The notes under the pieces were generated by a model, which worked only from the letters and a program-made list of their open reading frames with translations, was not told the origin of the DNA and made no database searches. A stretch of DNA of 64,000 nucleotides from Fragilaria crotonensis. Taxonomy: Eukaryota; Bacillariophyta; Fragilariophyceae; Fragilariales; Fragilariaceae. The position numbers were made by a program, and so were the translations under genes. Shown piece by piece: positions 8,455-19,270 of this stretch; the stretch's first letter is position 1, and the number at the start of each line of letters is the position of its first letter. Location of the stretch: positions 62,001 through 126,000 of the forward strand of contig JAKSYS010000881.1 of assembly GCA_022925895.1 (NCBI GenBank), in the 5' to 3' direction.

Positions 8455-11412
8455 CTACACATACTGGTTCTTCCTCTCCTTGACGATTTCATCTCTATTG
8501 GGTCGCCGGATACTGCTCTTAAAGACATTGCGTACCTTGGCACCATCCTTCAAAATCACAACATCCACGTGATCACCGTCCTCATGGACGTCAACAATCT
8601 TACACTGACGAAACTTCCCGTTGGTCGAGTATTCCACCTTCTCACCAACACCAAATGGCACGTAGGCACGAATTGACTTTCTGGGAATGTAACTGGATCT
8701 GCCATTTGGAAATCTGATTGTGAACCAACCGGAACTGGATATTAACTCCACAGTCCCGTAATACCATCTGTGTTGTTTCTTCGGAGGTCGTTGCTCTCGA
8801 GCTTCAACCACCTCACCTTGCATCAGCCATGCACCAGGCGAGGGTTCTCCAGGAATTACACCCACAGAAAGATTGAGAGGCCGTCGCACAAACCTTGAAT
8901 TGCAGCTTGGCTTTGAAAGGAAAGAACGAACCATTAGCGTACTGTTTGAGCTAGCAAGAATACCCTCGGATTCCTCGGACGACAAAGGGCGAACAATATT
9001 CAATGGGGACTCTTTTTCAACAACACGCCTGACCATCTTGTCTCTAAGAGCAGTGATATAAGGCACCAAATCGTAGCGAGTCATACTAAAATCTCGTAGG
9101 TGACCTGTTTTCATGTTGGAGATGATATAATCACATGCCGTGTAAACGTGTCGAAGGACCGGATTTGAAGCAATTTGAAGTTGCTTTTTGTTGTATGCCA
9201 GGGCATCTTGTCTGGACATGAGAATCCACTGAGGATCTTGACTTTGGTACAGAAAACGTCGATTCTGACTTTCCATCGAACTGACAATGTGCTCAGCCAA
9301 ATGTTCGCGAAAGATAGGCGGAAGTCCACGGTATGCGACGTAGAGTGGAGCCATACTATCTAGGAGTGGCTTCCACTCCCGATTGCCGGGATGTGCCATG
9401 ACGTAATCGTTGTACATTGCCAAAGCATCAGTCTTGTACCTAGTCTCGATCAAGACATCATTGCGATGAGGCCAGGCGGTGAGCCCGTGATATTCGTCAT
9501 CATACTTGTAAAATGGATTTGTAAAGCGACGTCCAGCCGTGATGTCTCGAGCCCATTGGGTGTTGTCAACGTGTTTAATAGATGCCAAGTAAAGGCCGTA
9601 TACAATGGCGTGCGTAATCACAAGGCGGACAATCACCCATCCGAATCGCCGAAGAGATCCACCTTTGCCGCCCAAGGCTAACCCCACCAACAGAACTAAA
9701 GACTGCAACAACATGTAAGCCCCAAGCGCCACCATGTTGACAGTTTTGAAAAACTCTTCGCACTTGACAAGGGTCGCGAGATAAAACTCACGCCACCCCT
9801 CCTTTTCGGTGTCAATTTCGCCATACAAGAATTTGGGGAGAATACCTAGACCCTGTTCCATGAATTCTGGAAGTTCATCCTCTCTGAAGCCATTGTCAGT
9901 ATTAGCAATGCGCATACTTGCTCCACTAACATAATCGACTCCCCAGGCAGCATCCCTCTGTTTATAAAGTCCAAGGGCACGGAGAGTGGCCCACGGCTGA
10001 GACATTCTGGTATTAGCCTTGGCCAGATCATCGAGCGTGTGACCCCACATGTCCCATCGTAAGGAAAAGGTAATCCCTTGTGCCATTTGACGAGATTCTG
10101 CGTGGGTGCGTGGCTGCGGGACAAAGGTCAAAATGAGCATGACACGGTCTTCGCCGCCCTCCAAAACATGCCGAGCTCCGCGGTGGTAGGTATTCATGTT
10201 CATCAACAGAGCATCGCCTGTCCTCCAGTAGCCTTCCTCGTTGACGACTTGAAAGCCATTTTCCTCACAAAATGATGATATCTTGCCGGCTGCACAAAAG
10301 TGAGTACCGGGGCAACACGCGGTAGCCCCCATTTCCTTGGTTGTGTTTTGTAGCTGAATGAAAACACTGTAGGAAGGTCCGAATGCCCGTCCGAATTGGA
10401 GAGCGGATGCTGTGGGAATAACGTCGTCATGCCAGTGCTGATCTTTGGCACCGTAGGTCGAAGTGATTGCTGTCATTTCGATCAATGCGGGATTGGGGCC
10501 CAGAATTTTCTCAAGAGCTGGCTTCAAGCGTTCGTGCGATGCCAGCTCCATGACAGCCGTGGTAACCGACGGCTCCTCGGTTCCAAGACCAAACGAATAT
10601 CGATTATTGTTTTCAATGACAAAGATGGAATCCTTCTCCGGCAATTTGAAGTTCTTCGATCGTACGTAATTTCGCAGATCCGTCGCAGTCTTGTCCGAGA
10701 GAACGGATCGAAACACTGTCAATCCGTGTATGAGCTGATGCTGGTAGGCATCATCGGTCGTTGCATTCATGGGTAGGAATAGATCCGCACCATCAAAGGT
10801 GCTTTGATCTGCGGCATCGCACACTCGCTGGTAATAAGTTTCTTCCGCGTACATTCGTTCTTGATCCCAAACCATGGCATTGATTTGAGGCTCCAAATAC
10901 AAATCATGCACGCGATGAGTCCAGACGGCAGCAAAGTAGGCAGCAAATACAAGAGCGAGGGGCAGATCCAGAAGGACCGTTCTGAATAAGTATCCAAAGA
11001 GGGTGAAGATTCTAGAAACGACTCCCTTCTTTGTTTCCTTTTTCTTTTTCCCCGTCGAATCTGAAATCTTGTGAAACTTTAGTTCTCGACCAGTGATAGC
11101 CGGATCGCCGTCAATCGATGACGGCGGAGTCACGATGGTTGGACTGGACTCAGCGGAACAGACTGGCTCAACCGGCGGCACTTTGATAAACCCTTCATCC
11201 ACGGTGGCCAGTCCATCTAAAGCAGCCTTCACTGCAGCGCTGTCAGGAGAAACATAAGGACACATGCGTATATATTCCTTCATGATGTCGACATCATTGC
11301 TAGTATTCGCCTTGGACTGGAGCAACGCAAACGCCGTCATGGTGATGCGTGTAGACACCCGAACAAGCTCGGCTTCGTCCAGCTCTTTGACGCCGTTTGA
11401 GGTTGGCGACAT
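8455..11412 (-). CDS. 985-aa membrane protein with phytanoyl-CoA hydroxylase-like domain and Tudor/SH3-like C-terminus
   Basis: The first ATG is 11412 (MSPTSNGVKELDE); the frame is open 14 codons further but without ATG. Residues are counted from it. A hydrophobic segment at about 145-166 follows a lysine-rich stretch. The central domain (about 225-440) is a 2-oxoglutarate/Fe(II) oxygenase of the PhyH type: HWHDD gives HxD (H328, D330), YHRGARH gives the distal His (H410), and EDRVML gives a possible 2OG-binding Arg. Two more membrane segments follow (near MVALGAYMLLQSLVLLVGLAL and FGWVIVRLVITHAIVYGLYL). The last about 130 residues contain two small barrel-like units (WYYGTVELISSSGWFTIRF and GEKVEYSTNGKFRQCKIVDV) resembling Tudor/SH3 folds. 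The Fe ligands look intact, so it may be an active hydroxylase in an internal membrane; the substrate is unknown. No intron is needed. Confidence 0.75.
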   Translation of the reverse strand: MSPTSNGVKELDEAELVRVSTRITMTAFALLQSKANTSNDVDIMKEYIRMCPYVSPDSAAVKAALDGLATVDEGFIKVPPVEPVCSAESSPTIVTPPSSIDGDPAITGRELKFHKISDSTGKKKKETKKGVVSRIFTLFGYLFRTVLLDLPLALVFAAYFAAVWTHRVHDLYLEPQINAMVWDQERMYAEETYYQRVCDAADQSTFDGADLFLPMNATTDDAYQHQLIHGLTVFRSVLSDKTATDLRNYVRSKNFKLPEKDSIFVIENNNRYSFGLGTEEPSVTTAVMELASHERLKPALEKILGPNPALIEMTAITSTYGAKDQHWHDDVIPTASALQFGRAFGPSYSVFIQLQNTTKEMGATACCPGTHFCAAGKISSFCEENGFQVVNEEGYWRTGDALLMNMNTYHRGARHVLEGGEDRVMLILTFVPQPRTHAESRQMAQGITFSLRWDMWGHTLDDLAKANTRMSQPWATLRALGLYKQRDAAWGVDYVSGASMRIANTDNGFREDELPEFMEQGLGILPKFLYGEIDTEKEGWREFYLATLVKCEEFFKTVNMVALGAYMLLQSLVLLVGLALGGKGGSLRRFGWVIVRLVITHAIVYGLYLASIKHVDNTQWARDITAGRRFTNPFYKYDDEYHGLTAWPHRNDVLIETRYKTDALAMYNDYVMAHPGNREWKPLLDSMAPLYVAYRGLPPIFREHLAEHIVSSMESQNRRFLYQSQDPQWILMSRQDALAYNKKQLQIASNPVLRHVYTACDYIISNMKTGHLRDFSMTRYDLVPYITALRDKMVRRVVEKESPLNIVRPLSSEESEGILASSNSTLMVRSFLSKPSCNSRFVRRPLNLSVGVIPGEPSPGAWLMQGEVVEAREQRPPKKQHRWYYGTVELISSSGWFTIRFPNGRSSYIPRKSIRAYVPFGVGEKVEYSTNGKFRQCKIVDVHEDGDHVDVVILKDGAKVRNVFKSSIRRPNRDEIVKERKNQYV

Positions 11413-12439
11413 TTTCAGCAAAAGTGACCAACTATTGCAAATGAAGCCATGCAAGGATCAATGGTGATGATGTGATGATTCTTGATTCTTCAGTTTACGT
11501 CGGATTCCAAAGAGGCAAAAATGCGAACCGCTGCGGTCCGCGGACTCGTGTCCTAGCGGTTTTCAGTCATCAACATACATGCGAAACAAAACAATGGTCG
11601 GCGTCCGTTGAAACCGTGAGATACGGTTATCCATACTCTCTACGGGAGTAAGTCTGGTACCAACCGTAATCAAATCTCAACTCCGCTACATAGTCCGGTA
11701 AATGACGGTTTGTTACGTAGCAAAGTTAACTAAATTTGTGGATAGTCCATAAACGATACTTCAAGTATTGAGTACTCTGGCAGTCCCGTCAACAACATTC
11801 GTGACGAATCTTTACAATATGGGCGTTGAAGCACTTTGTACTGGTGTACTGTGCGAAATACAGGGAATTGGGAATCAGGCGAGTATTCTTTGTTAGGGGT
11901 AAGGATTTAATTTTCCGGGTGCTGTTGTTCGTCATTACGCACCTTGCCTGGCTGGCGATTCGTGGTGGGGGGGAGAGTGTTAACACAACGGTTCTGCCTT
12001 TTCCCCTTTCAAATAGCTAATTCGTTCGACTTGTTGTCACACAATACCCGTTGTTAACATTCATATTCCTCATAAGTCAATATAAGTATTTCAATAATCA
12101 TTTGCTTCGCAACATCAACCCCTTGAAGTTTTAGGTTTTGGTTTGAATTCCTTCACCCATCTTTCCCCGTGCTTTGTTCAACATCGTGCAGCGTCCAGCC
12201 AGTGCACTCGCCCAATCAGGTTTATTCTCCCAGACAGCAACATCTTTTGACACCTCACGTTAACTTACCGTATGGTTAGTACACACATGGAATAAAATCT
12301 ATACTCCGATCAGTTCCAAACAATACAACCAATAGAAAGCAATAAGTCCACATCATCTTGACTGCAAACACACGCCTTCCCTCCGACACCTCAGACACCT
12401 CAGACACCTCAGTTTATCATTCCAAACTACTTCATATCC
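11413..12439. other. Shared upstream region of divergent genes
   Basis: About 1 kb between the divergent 985-aa gene and the 111-aa gene, presumably holding both promoters. No TATA-like element or conserved gene was identified. CTCAGACAC is repeated three times just before the + strand start (about 12390-12412). Small open frames here look random. Confidence 0.4.
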
Positions 12440-12965
12440 ATGATTTTAGAAGTCCCATTGGCAATGATGGCCTGGGTCAGCGTCGTGCTAATCCAAGCCC
12501 TCGTTCACTTTGGAATGTTTGGCGCACGACGAGATCCCAATTTAACAACACTTGCTGCTGGCGGCGGCGGCGGTGGTAATGGTGTGGCTGGTCTGGAAAG
12601 CAGTGACACCTATCAACTTGATGACGAAGACATCGATGACGACGATGAAGGACCACCAGAAGGACTCGAAACTCTTCTGTCGCAGACCGGTGACGATGTT
12701 ATAAGCGTAAGTATCAATCGATCGATTACAGGATATGCAATGATTGACATTTGTCGTTGATATCGCCCCGGCCTACTGCTACCGGTAGTTTCAATGGAAC
12801 TACTGAAATGCTAGCCACGTTACAGCTCGTTCGACATATTCCAGCCGTTCGTTATTCTCATTTATTTTGTTCTTCTCCTCGTGTCATTCTTTACAGATTA
12901 TAAGGTCAAATTCCTTTATTGAAAATCGAGCCAGAAAAGAATTGGACCGTGAAAAAGAAGACTAA
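12440..12965 (+). CDS. Spliced 111-aa single-pass membrane protein, unknown function
   Basis: Exon 1 is 12440-12706 and exon 2 is 12897-12965, with a 190-nt intron bounded by GTAAGT and a pyrimidine-rich TTCTTTACAG. The junction is phase 0, and splicing replaces a chance read-through with a compact C-terminus ending RARKELDREKED. An N-terminal hydrophobic helix (about residues 6-26, AMMAWVSVVLIQALVHFGMF) is followed by a Gly-rich linker (six consecutive Gly), a strongly acidic patch (DDEDIDDDDE) and a charged tail. This suggests a membrane-anchored protein with a short cytosolic or lumenal acidic domain. Nothing in it names a family; the clean splice supports that it is real. Confidence 0.6.
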
Positions 12966-13403
12966 TGTGCCGCGCATGCAATCGCCTGCAGTTACACCTT
13001 TCATTATGGAAGGGACTTGCTGTGAACAATTGCTAGCGCATATCAAAAGCAATCTACTTTGGAATGCTCTCTCCATCGCTACTACTACTGAGCACCACAT
13101 CATCATCTACTACTACCACAACCACCACCACACATCCATTCATCCATCCAGTGAGCCACAATCATGATCTATCGAAACTTGTCCCCTCCCTGGAGTATTA
13201 GCCAACAATTGGCAAGATATATGCGTACCGAATTATATTTACATGTGCATGGACACGAACGACGCCGAGCTGAATTCGAAACAATGCCGATTTGGAACTA
13301 TCCGCTCGATTGCTTTTATGAGTGTACCTTTTTATGTTACCGCATACTCCTGGTATGTAACCTATTCGTATAATAGTTCATCTTCTACTACCCCCAAAAC
13401 CTA

Positions 13404-14620
13404 CTACTCTGCTGCTCTTGTTATCTGATACACGACGGCTCGATCCAAATCTTCTCGAGGACAATCTTGAATGGTGTGCCGTTGTTCTGTTCCAAACCAA
13501 TCATCATCCTGCTTCGCAATGCCAGGATGGTCCTCAAATACCAATGACGCTCCTGCCGATACTGGGACCATGGAGAAGCCTGCAGCGGCAGCGGCATCCA
13601 TCACCACTTGATGAGTTACCGTCGCTCGTGGGACATGACACAACCACAACACACCTCCTGTTCGGCTCAAATAACGCTGTACTGTTTGGAAAAATAACAT
13701 GGGTAGTTCTTGCTTGTACATGACATCACCAGCCAGAATAATATCGAATTCAACGTCCATAGTGGTAGCAGTATCACCGTCCATGTCGTCTGACCGATGA
13801 GATTTAGCAGTAGATGCAGCAGCATCAGCAGTTGTTGATGTTGTGGAACTGCCTCCAACACTCGACCGACGACACCAGTCATCAAATTCGTCCAATTGTT
13901 CATTCCATCGTAAGAATGTAGCCTTGACTCTACTGGAATCAATTCCGTTGTACGGATCTGCTAAATTTTGTTGCAGTAAGCGCATGGCTTCCTCATCACC
14001 ATCCGTCAAGACCATGATCGAATTACTCGTAGTTGGAACAGAGGTGGTTGCAGTAGTACTAGACCCAGCCTCGTCGTCATCGTCGACGACATCATGAACA
14101 CCTGCGTCGTCGATGATGAGTTTCGATACCAGCATCCCCACCAAACCAGTGCCTGTCCCTAGTTCCAGAATTCTGAGCATACATGAGGAAGAACAAACAA
14201 CAGCGCGATGATGAATAAAATGTGTTGGATGAGTGGAATACTCTCGGCCCACTCTCCACAACAGTGCACTACGGGCACTGCAGAACAACCCATCACGGAG
14301 TACCATCAATATCGTAAGTATTTGTTGACTAACCTTTTGCTTTTGAAATAACTTGGATCTTGTTGATCAACTAGCTGTACTAACGCATGAGCCAACAACA
14401 AAGATCCACACCAAACTTGACGGCCTGATATTTCTTGTTGTGTCGAATGCAACGACATCATGTATTCCAATGGTGGTGGAACTACTGCCAACAGTCGAAT
14501 GTGGTAACGATCTGCAATGGTGAAACATTCCACTTCGTATTCCGGCTCGTAGCACTCCTCATCGTCGGAAGACGAATCGACCGGCAACAATACTGCTGAT
14601 GCCAATGGTGAAGATGTCAT
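13404..14620 (-). CDS. Family-16 lysine methyltransferase (METTL21/EEF2KMT-like), 351 aa
   Basis: Two exons: 14620-14334 and 14172-13404, intron 161 nt (GTTAGT ... TGCTCAG). The splice joins FKSK directly to RILELGTGTGLVGML, exactly where family-16 methyltransferases place their SAM-binding motif I. Upstream, GRQVWCGSLLLAHAL matches the family's W-xx-S/A-xx-LA segment before motif I. Downstream, FDIILAGDVMY is the post-motif II D-x-x-Y-type signature, and GGVLWLCHVPR resembles a following strand. Ser/Thr/Asp-rich inserts (STTATTSVPTTS and TTSTTADAAAS) enlarge it beyond the usual about 250 aa. Relatives methylate lysines on elongation factors and chaperones; the substrate here is unassigned. 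ATG 14620 starts MTSSPLASAVLLP. Confidence 0.85.
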
Positions 14621-14740
14621 TCTACTATCGGACGCAAGGGTGTGTTATATGTGTGCATTCAAATGTTGTTGGAAAAGTTGCCAAGAACCGATGGCGCAGA
14701 GACAACCGTGCCGTGATTTCTGGTTCTGGGATCGAGCGCA

Positions 14741-15100
14741 CAACGATTACCTCGTACGAGTACCTGGTACCATGTACCATACCATGTACGTGGTACTGGT
14801 ACCGCAGTACTACTACCGTTGTTCATTTCGAGAGAGTATGACATAGAATAGCGGTACAATAGCGAAGTACTAAAATTCCAGTACAAGTAGTAGCACAGTA
14901 ACTCGAAACTCAGAATTCAAGTACTGTGGTACTAGTATTACGTATTACCTGGTACAAACAAAATCTCTATTCTCTTCGCTCTGAAATGGCAAGCAAATCA
15001 GTACCTTCTCAACCGGTACAGAGCCAGTACTACAAGTAGTAGCTATAGTCGTACACAAATTATCAACGTGAGATCGTTGCATCGATTGAAACACGTATAA
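14741..15100. repeat. GTAC-palindrome-rich intergenic spacer
   Basis: Very dense in GGTACC, CATGTAC, GTACTGGTACC and AGTACTACTAC over about 350 bp between two divergently oriented genes. The motifs overlap and are imperfect, so it is not a clean tandem repeat. The same texture recurs across the window's intergenic DNA. Confidence 0.5.
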
Positions 15101-15156
15101 TACTGTATGAACAAAAATGCCGTGTTCCTAGTCGGAGGGTCTAATTGCGCATAAAA

Positions 15157-16593
15157 ATGCTCAACTTGAACCCATTGATGCGTCAAGTACGTCGACGCCG
15201 TTTCTTCGTTGGACTGATCCTGGTCAGTGTCACTACCGCACGAGGCTGTTCCGTGTGTGGCGTTGGATACATAGTTGGCAGTCCTTCTGCCATCACCAGC
15301 ATCCGCTTTCCAGAGCAGTCAGACACTCAATATACTTGCAGCGATCTCGAGTTCGCTGGACTTGAAGGGTTGATTCCAAGCGAAGATTGCTCTGTCTTTC
15401 CTTCATTGATTTTTGAGACATGTGATTGTCAGGAGGACAGTAAGAGTGTGCAGAGCAAGCACGAGGACTCCGATTCTCAGCATGGATCAGGTCACTCCTC
15501 CCAAAGACAAATGAAGTCCTGGTTTGCGTCACCTGCTCCAGGAAGCACTTCACCCCCAGTCAGCGCACCCATCGTTGCAATTACTTCACCTCCAGTTGCC
15601 ACACCATTCTTGTATCGTCCCAGTGTTTCTGGGCCAATGTTGGCACCAAACTTTGTTCCTGCTCCGGTCGCCACACCACCTCGGCCATCCGCGCCAAGTA
15701 ATTCATACGGACAGCGTCCCACGTTTACCTACAACCCACCAATTCCAAAACCAACAGAACCCCCGGCCGACCCAGTTGCTTATGTTGTTGTGCAAATTAT
15801 GGGTTCCATGATTCTCTTCTGTTTTTGTATAGTGATGATGAATACCGAAACGCGCGGCACATCACGGAGTTCGCCGGCACAGGGAAATAGACACCAAATT
15901 CAAGCGACAACAACAACAACAACAACAACAAGGATGCCAACAACAACGACCTCGTTGCCGATGATTCCTGCATCAACACCACCTATGCAGTGGAAAGAAG
16001 AGGCTCTGGCACGACGTCCCCTTGTTTTGGCAGTACTGTTTCCTGATGAAGGCAACAAGGTAAGCAATCTCGCGCGCGTTTATGTCGTCGATCGTGTTGT
16101 TATTGCTGTTCATAGGGAGGGTGTCATCTGTTTCTGACTTTTTATCTCATACCCTCGTGTTCAACTCGCTCAAGGTTGAAGGAGATGACGGAGGACCCAT
16201 TACTAGCGGGCGCAGCTTGAAATACGACGCGCAATCGAAACACTACATATTCTGCGACGACCCCGGTGTCGAAGCAACCACGTGCTCTATTTGCTTGGAA
16301 ATTCTTGGTAAGCAGGTGGACGAGTGTCAAAACGTTCTATTAATACTTGACAATATTTAACCATATTCCCCATCTCTGATCTTGCAGTACCTGACGATGA
16401 CACGGTGACCGGTTTGTGCTCACATGTTTACCATCGTGAGTGCATCATGAACTGGTTGCAAGATTGTAATGATGCGTGCCCAAATTGTCGTCAACCAATG
16501 TGGGATCCCGAGACCTACATGATGGTAGACCAACAAATCAAGGACCAGAACAGTGGAAGCCCATCTCCTCCCTCGATGATGTTATCGCCGTGA
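15157..16593 (+). CDS. Membrane RING-H2 E3 ubiquitin ligase-like protein, 413 aa, three exons
   Basis: Exons 15157-16059, 16175-16307 and 16388-16593; introns of 115 and 80 nt have GTAAGC donors. ATG 15157 (MLNLNPLMRQ) gives a basic then hydrophobic N-terminus (RRRRFFVGLILVSVTTA), a likely signal peptide, and a Cys-rich lumenal part (CSVCGVGY, CSDLEF, CDCQED). A Pro/Ser/Thr-rich linker precedes one membrane helix (VVVQIMGSMILFCFCIVMM). The cytosolic part ends in a RING-H2 finger split by intron 2: CSICLEIL joined to VPDDDTVTGLCSHVYHRECIMNWL, then CPNCRQPMW, that is C-x2-C, C-x-H-x2-H-x2-C, C-x2-C. Splicing is essential to complete the finger, which supports the model. The likely role is ubiquitin transfer at the endomembrane or cell surface; partners are unknown. 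Confidence 0.8.
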
Positions 16594-17278
16594 GCTGATC
16601 AGTCCCAAACTCTGGCAGGCAGCAAGTGTGAGAGGACAAATCGAAGTAGCTCTATAGTTGTTGTATCCATATTCCGGATTAGGAACGAGGATTGCTTAAT
16701 CTGGCTATTGAACGAACGGAGTCGAAGCAACTTCATGAAAGACTTTTGCCGATCAGGAGGAAACGGGGCATTCACCTCACCAAGTTTTCACACCCCGGAG
16801 AAAATAACTATCTCTTAATCGCACCCTTACCCTGTACCAGTAAGTGGTGGCCCTGCCTGAAGTCAAGGGTGAAGAGGTCTGAATTTTCTGATGTCAGATT
16901 GGAGAATTATGTAAACAAGTTGCTTTCCAGTTAACACCAAAAGACTGAATTTGTACCTTAACAAAATGATGGGAAAAGTTTGTTGTCTGAGCGAATACCC
17001 CTCGACCAGACTCTGCTGTACAACCGCGGGGGAGTTGCTGTTTTTTGCTTGGTCCAGGCAAAGTGAAAGCAGTAGGTGGTAGGGGGAAGTAGACATTGGT
17101 GTATCGATCGAGATTAAACAACGAATCCATTAAAAACGTTAAAAAAGGGGAAATTGCTAAACCATCTTCTGTTTTCTCTTTGCAAACAACACAGAAAGCG
17201 TTTGTTCACATAGTTGAAAGGAACAGTACATAGTACCAGGTAGCAACTTCCTCAAAATATAAACTCACAACATGTCCT
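16594..17278. other. Intergenic region between convergent genes
   Basis: About 690 bp between the RING-H2 gene (+) and the oxygenase-DOMON gene (-), serving as 3' flanks for both. Short open frames are present but none has recognisable content. Confidence 0.4.
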
Positions 17279-19270
17279 TTATTTCGTTGCGTCCTTGGTC
17301 AACTTCTGTTTTGTCCCATTGCTCACCTTCTTCTTCTTCGGCTTTTTGGCTCCCTTCTTGACAGGCTTTTTTGTCGGCTTTGTGACAGGCGTCATCTTGG
17401 TCACCAGCAGTGCGTTTCCGTAACTATCTACGGCGTTGCTCGTAGTCCAATCAATGGCAAATCTAAAGCGATTTGCACCATGATATCCAGCGTAGTAGTC
17501 AGCTCCATTTGCAGCCCAAAGGAGTTCGTCACTGCCTGTCACGTTGAACTTGATGTTGTTAATGTTATCGGTCTTGAAGGTGATGGCCGTGAAGCAATCG
17601 TTGACTTCCACAGCATATTGCTTGGTTGAAACAGACCGAGTCTCGGAAGTTACGGGGGTAGACCAATGGCGAAAGGCAGTTTTAAAGGGATCAATGTGGT
17701 ACTCGTTGACATTGCTTCCGACGGTAAGGTCCAATCCATCAGCAGCGTTGTAGTTACCACCTGGGAGGGCCATGATGATTGACGCCCCAAGCATGCCGTT
17801 GAGTATACCCGTGGGGTTGGCCATGCCAAATGCAAGCCAACCAAAAAGTCCGTTGAAAGCGAGGCGTCCATTGAGAACTCCGTCGACAAAAGTCCAGGAA
17901 AACGTTCCAGTATCGTCGCCCATGACCAGCTGGTTTTCATACCAAGTGTTGGACGCGAACGTGTTGTAAGCAGCGAGGGTGCATTTGTCTTCGTTTCGCG
18001 GGGCGCCTTCAAGGGGTGGATAATCAGTTACATTGCTGGCAGTGGAGGCGTCAATGCAGGCTGGGTAGAAGTCGCCGTGGCCGTCGACGTAAAGTTGGTT
18101 GCGAGGATTGATGCATCTCAGGTCCAAACCTTGAGCGGCACAGATCTCGTCGCTGACGGAATATTCAGTGGCGTCCATGCATTGATGCCAGCAATAGATG
18201 CTGTTGCCCGTGCACTCTGTTTCCTGAAGTTTGCGGGCCGCCGTATTGGCTGAGCATCCTAGATCAAGCTGAGTGTCACCCCGTCCCTCCATGAGCCCTT
18301 GGCGAATCTCATCAAATGTAACGCCATGCTCGGGATGGATGGCATCGGATGGAGGAAGGACCATGCGACCATACCAGACACGTGCTTCATCAACGTCATG
18401 GTAAGGCATGGTCAGGGCATGTGGGGCCGCACGAAGCCTCGCGCTTTCCTTCGAGAGTCTTGGGTTGATGAATTGGTTGACGCCATCTCCAAGCATAAAG
18501 ACGAGGTCGTCGGTCGCGTCGAACTCGACCGTGGCGCGAGAGCCGTCTTGCAGCTCAATATAGAAGCCGTCGGACACGCTCAAGACTCCCTTGTTGGAAT
18601 GCTCCGTATCGTCTTGTGCGCTGACGAGGAGAGCAGGAGTAAAGGCGATGAATAAGCCCTGATCAACATGGATATCAATGGTATTCTCCGTTGTATCAAA
18701 CGATGTCCTCTGGTATGAGTGGAAGTGCTCGAGGTGCTCTCCGCTCTCAACCACGTGCACAAGAGACTTGAAGGGGTAGTTTTGGATCGTTGCCAAGAGA
18801 GGAGTTGACTTGTCTTCAAGTTCAAGAATGGAGTTGAGACGAAATGAAAAAGCCTCAGTCACGTCGGCGACGGTCTGACGAAGCTCATCGCTTGCCTTGG
18901 AGAAACCGTCACATGCCATTGTAGCGTGCGAAATTTTTTGCATGCCACCTGGAACAGTATGTGTAGCCATGGTATGGCGAATTGTGCCATCGTTGAAGGT
19001 GTGCTTCAGGGTAGCCGCCGATTCATGAGAGCACCTGTGGAGGTTGAGAAAAGTCTCGTACTTGCTAGCGAAAGGAATGTTAGTCACAGAGACCATGCCA
19101 ACTTGGCTCAACGCATCCATAAAGGAGGTTTTGACACCCAGAAAGGAATCATCATCCGTGAGGTCGGCGAAATCAACACGGTATGGACGGAACGTCGCCT
19201 CCGTTGGGGAGATGGCGGCTGACACAGAGCCCATGCACACGAGCACGACAGAAGCGAAGGTAAGGTTCAT
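17279..19270 (-). CDS. Secreted 2OG-Fe(II) oxygenase-like protein with C-terminal DOMON-like domain, 663 aa
   Basis: ATG 19270 gives a signal peptide (MNLTFASVVLVCMGSVSAA); the frame is open upstream only through a GTG. Residues about 25-310 resemble the isopenicillin-N-synthase branch of 2OG-Fe(II) oxygenases: YRVDFADLTDDD start, IDIHVDQGLF giving HxD (H201, D203) and RAAPHALTM giving the distal His (about H284). A Cys-rich linker (CTGNSIYCWHQCMD, CAAQGLDLRC) leads to a DOMON-like beta domain (about 455-600): TFSWTFVDGVLNGRLAF, GWLAFGMANP and NRFRFAIDWT. The tail is Lys/Pro-rich (KPTKKPVKKGAKKPKKKK). DOMON domains bind haem or sugars, so a secreted redox or hydroxylating role is plausible. 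The pairing is unusual, but I recall similar proteins in diatoms. No intron. Confidence 0.75.
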   Translation of the reverse strand: MNLTFASVVLVCMGSVSAAISPTEATFRPYRVDFADLTDDDSFLGVKTSFMDALSQVGMVSVTNIPFASKYETFLNLHRCSHESAATLKHTFNDGTIRHTMATHTVPGGMQKISHATMACDGFSKASDELRQTVADVTEAFSFRLNSILELEDKSTPLLATIQNYPFKSLVHVVESGEHLEHFHSYQRTSFDTTENTIDIHVDQGLFIAFTPALLVSAQDDTEHSNKGVLSVSDGFYIELQDGSRATVEFDATDDLVFMLGDGVNQFINPRLSKESARLRAAPHALTMPYHDVDEARVWYGRMVLPPSDAIHPEHGVTFDEIRQGLMEGRGDTQLDLGCSANTAARKLQETECTGNSIYCWHQCMDATEYSVSDEICAAQGLDLRCINPRNQLYVDGHGDFYPACIDASTASNVTDYPPLEGAPRNEDKCTLAAYNTFASNTWYENQLVMGDDTGTFSWTFVDGVLNGRLAFNGLFGWLAFGMANPTGILNGMLGASIIMALPGGNYNAADGLDLTVGSNVNEYHIDPFKTAFRHWSTPVTSETRSVSTKQYAVEVNDCFTAITFKTDNINNIKFNVTGSDELLWAANGADYYAGYHGANRFRFAIDWTTSNAVDSYGNALLVTKMTPVTKPTKKPVKKGAKKPKKKKVSNGTKQKLTKDATK

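Noticed and set aside
16082-16174. Exon starting at ATG 16082 with a hydrophobic leader before the RING domain
   Set aside because: It lies within the 115-nt intron; splicing 16059 to 16175 keeps phase and joins two conserved parts of one protein.
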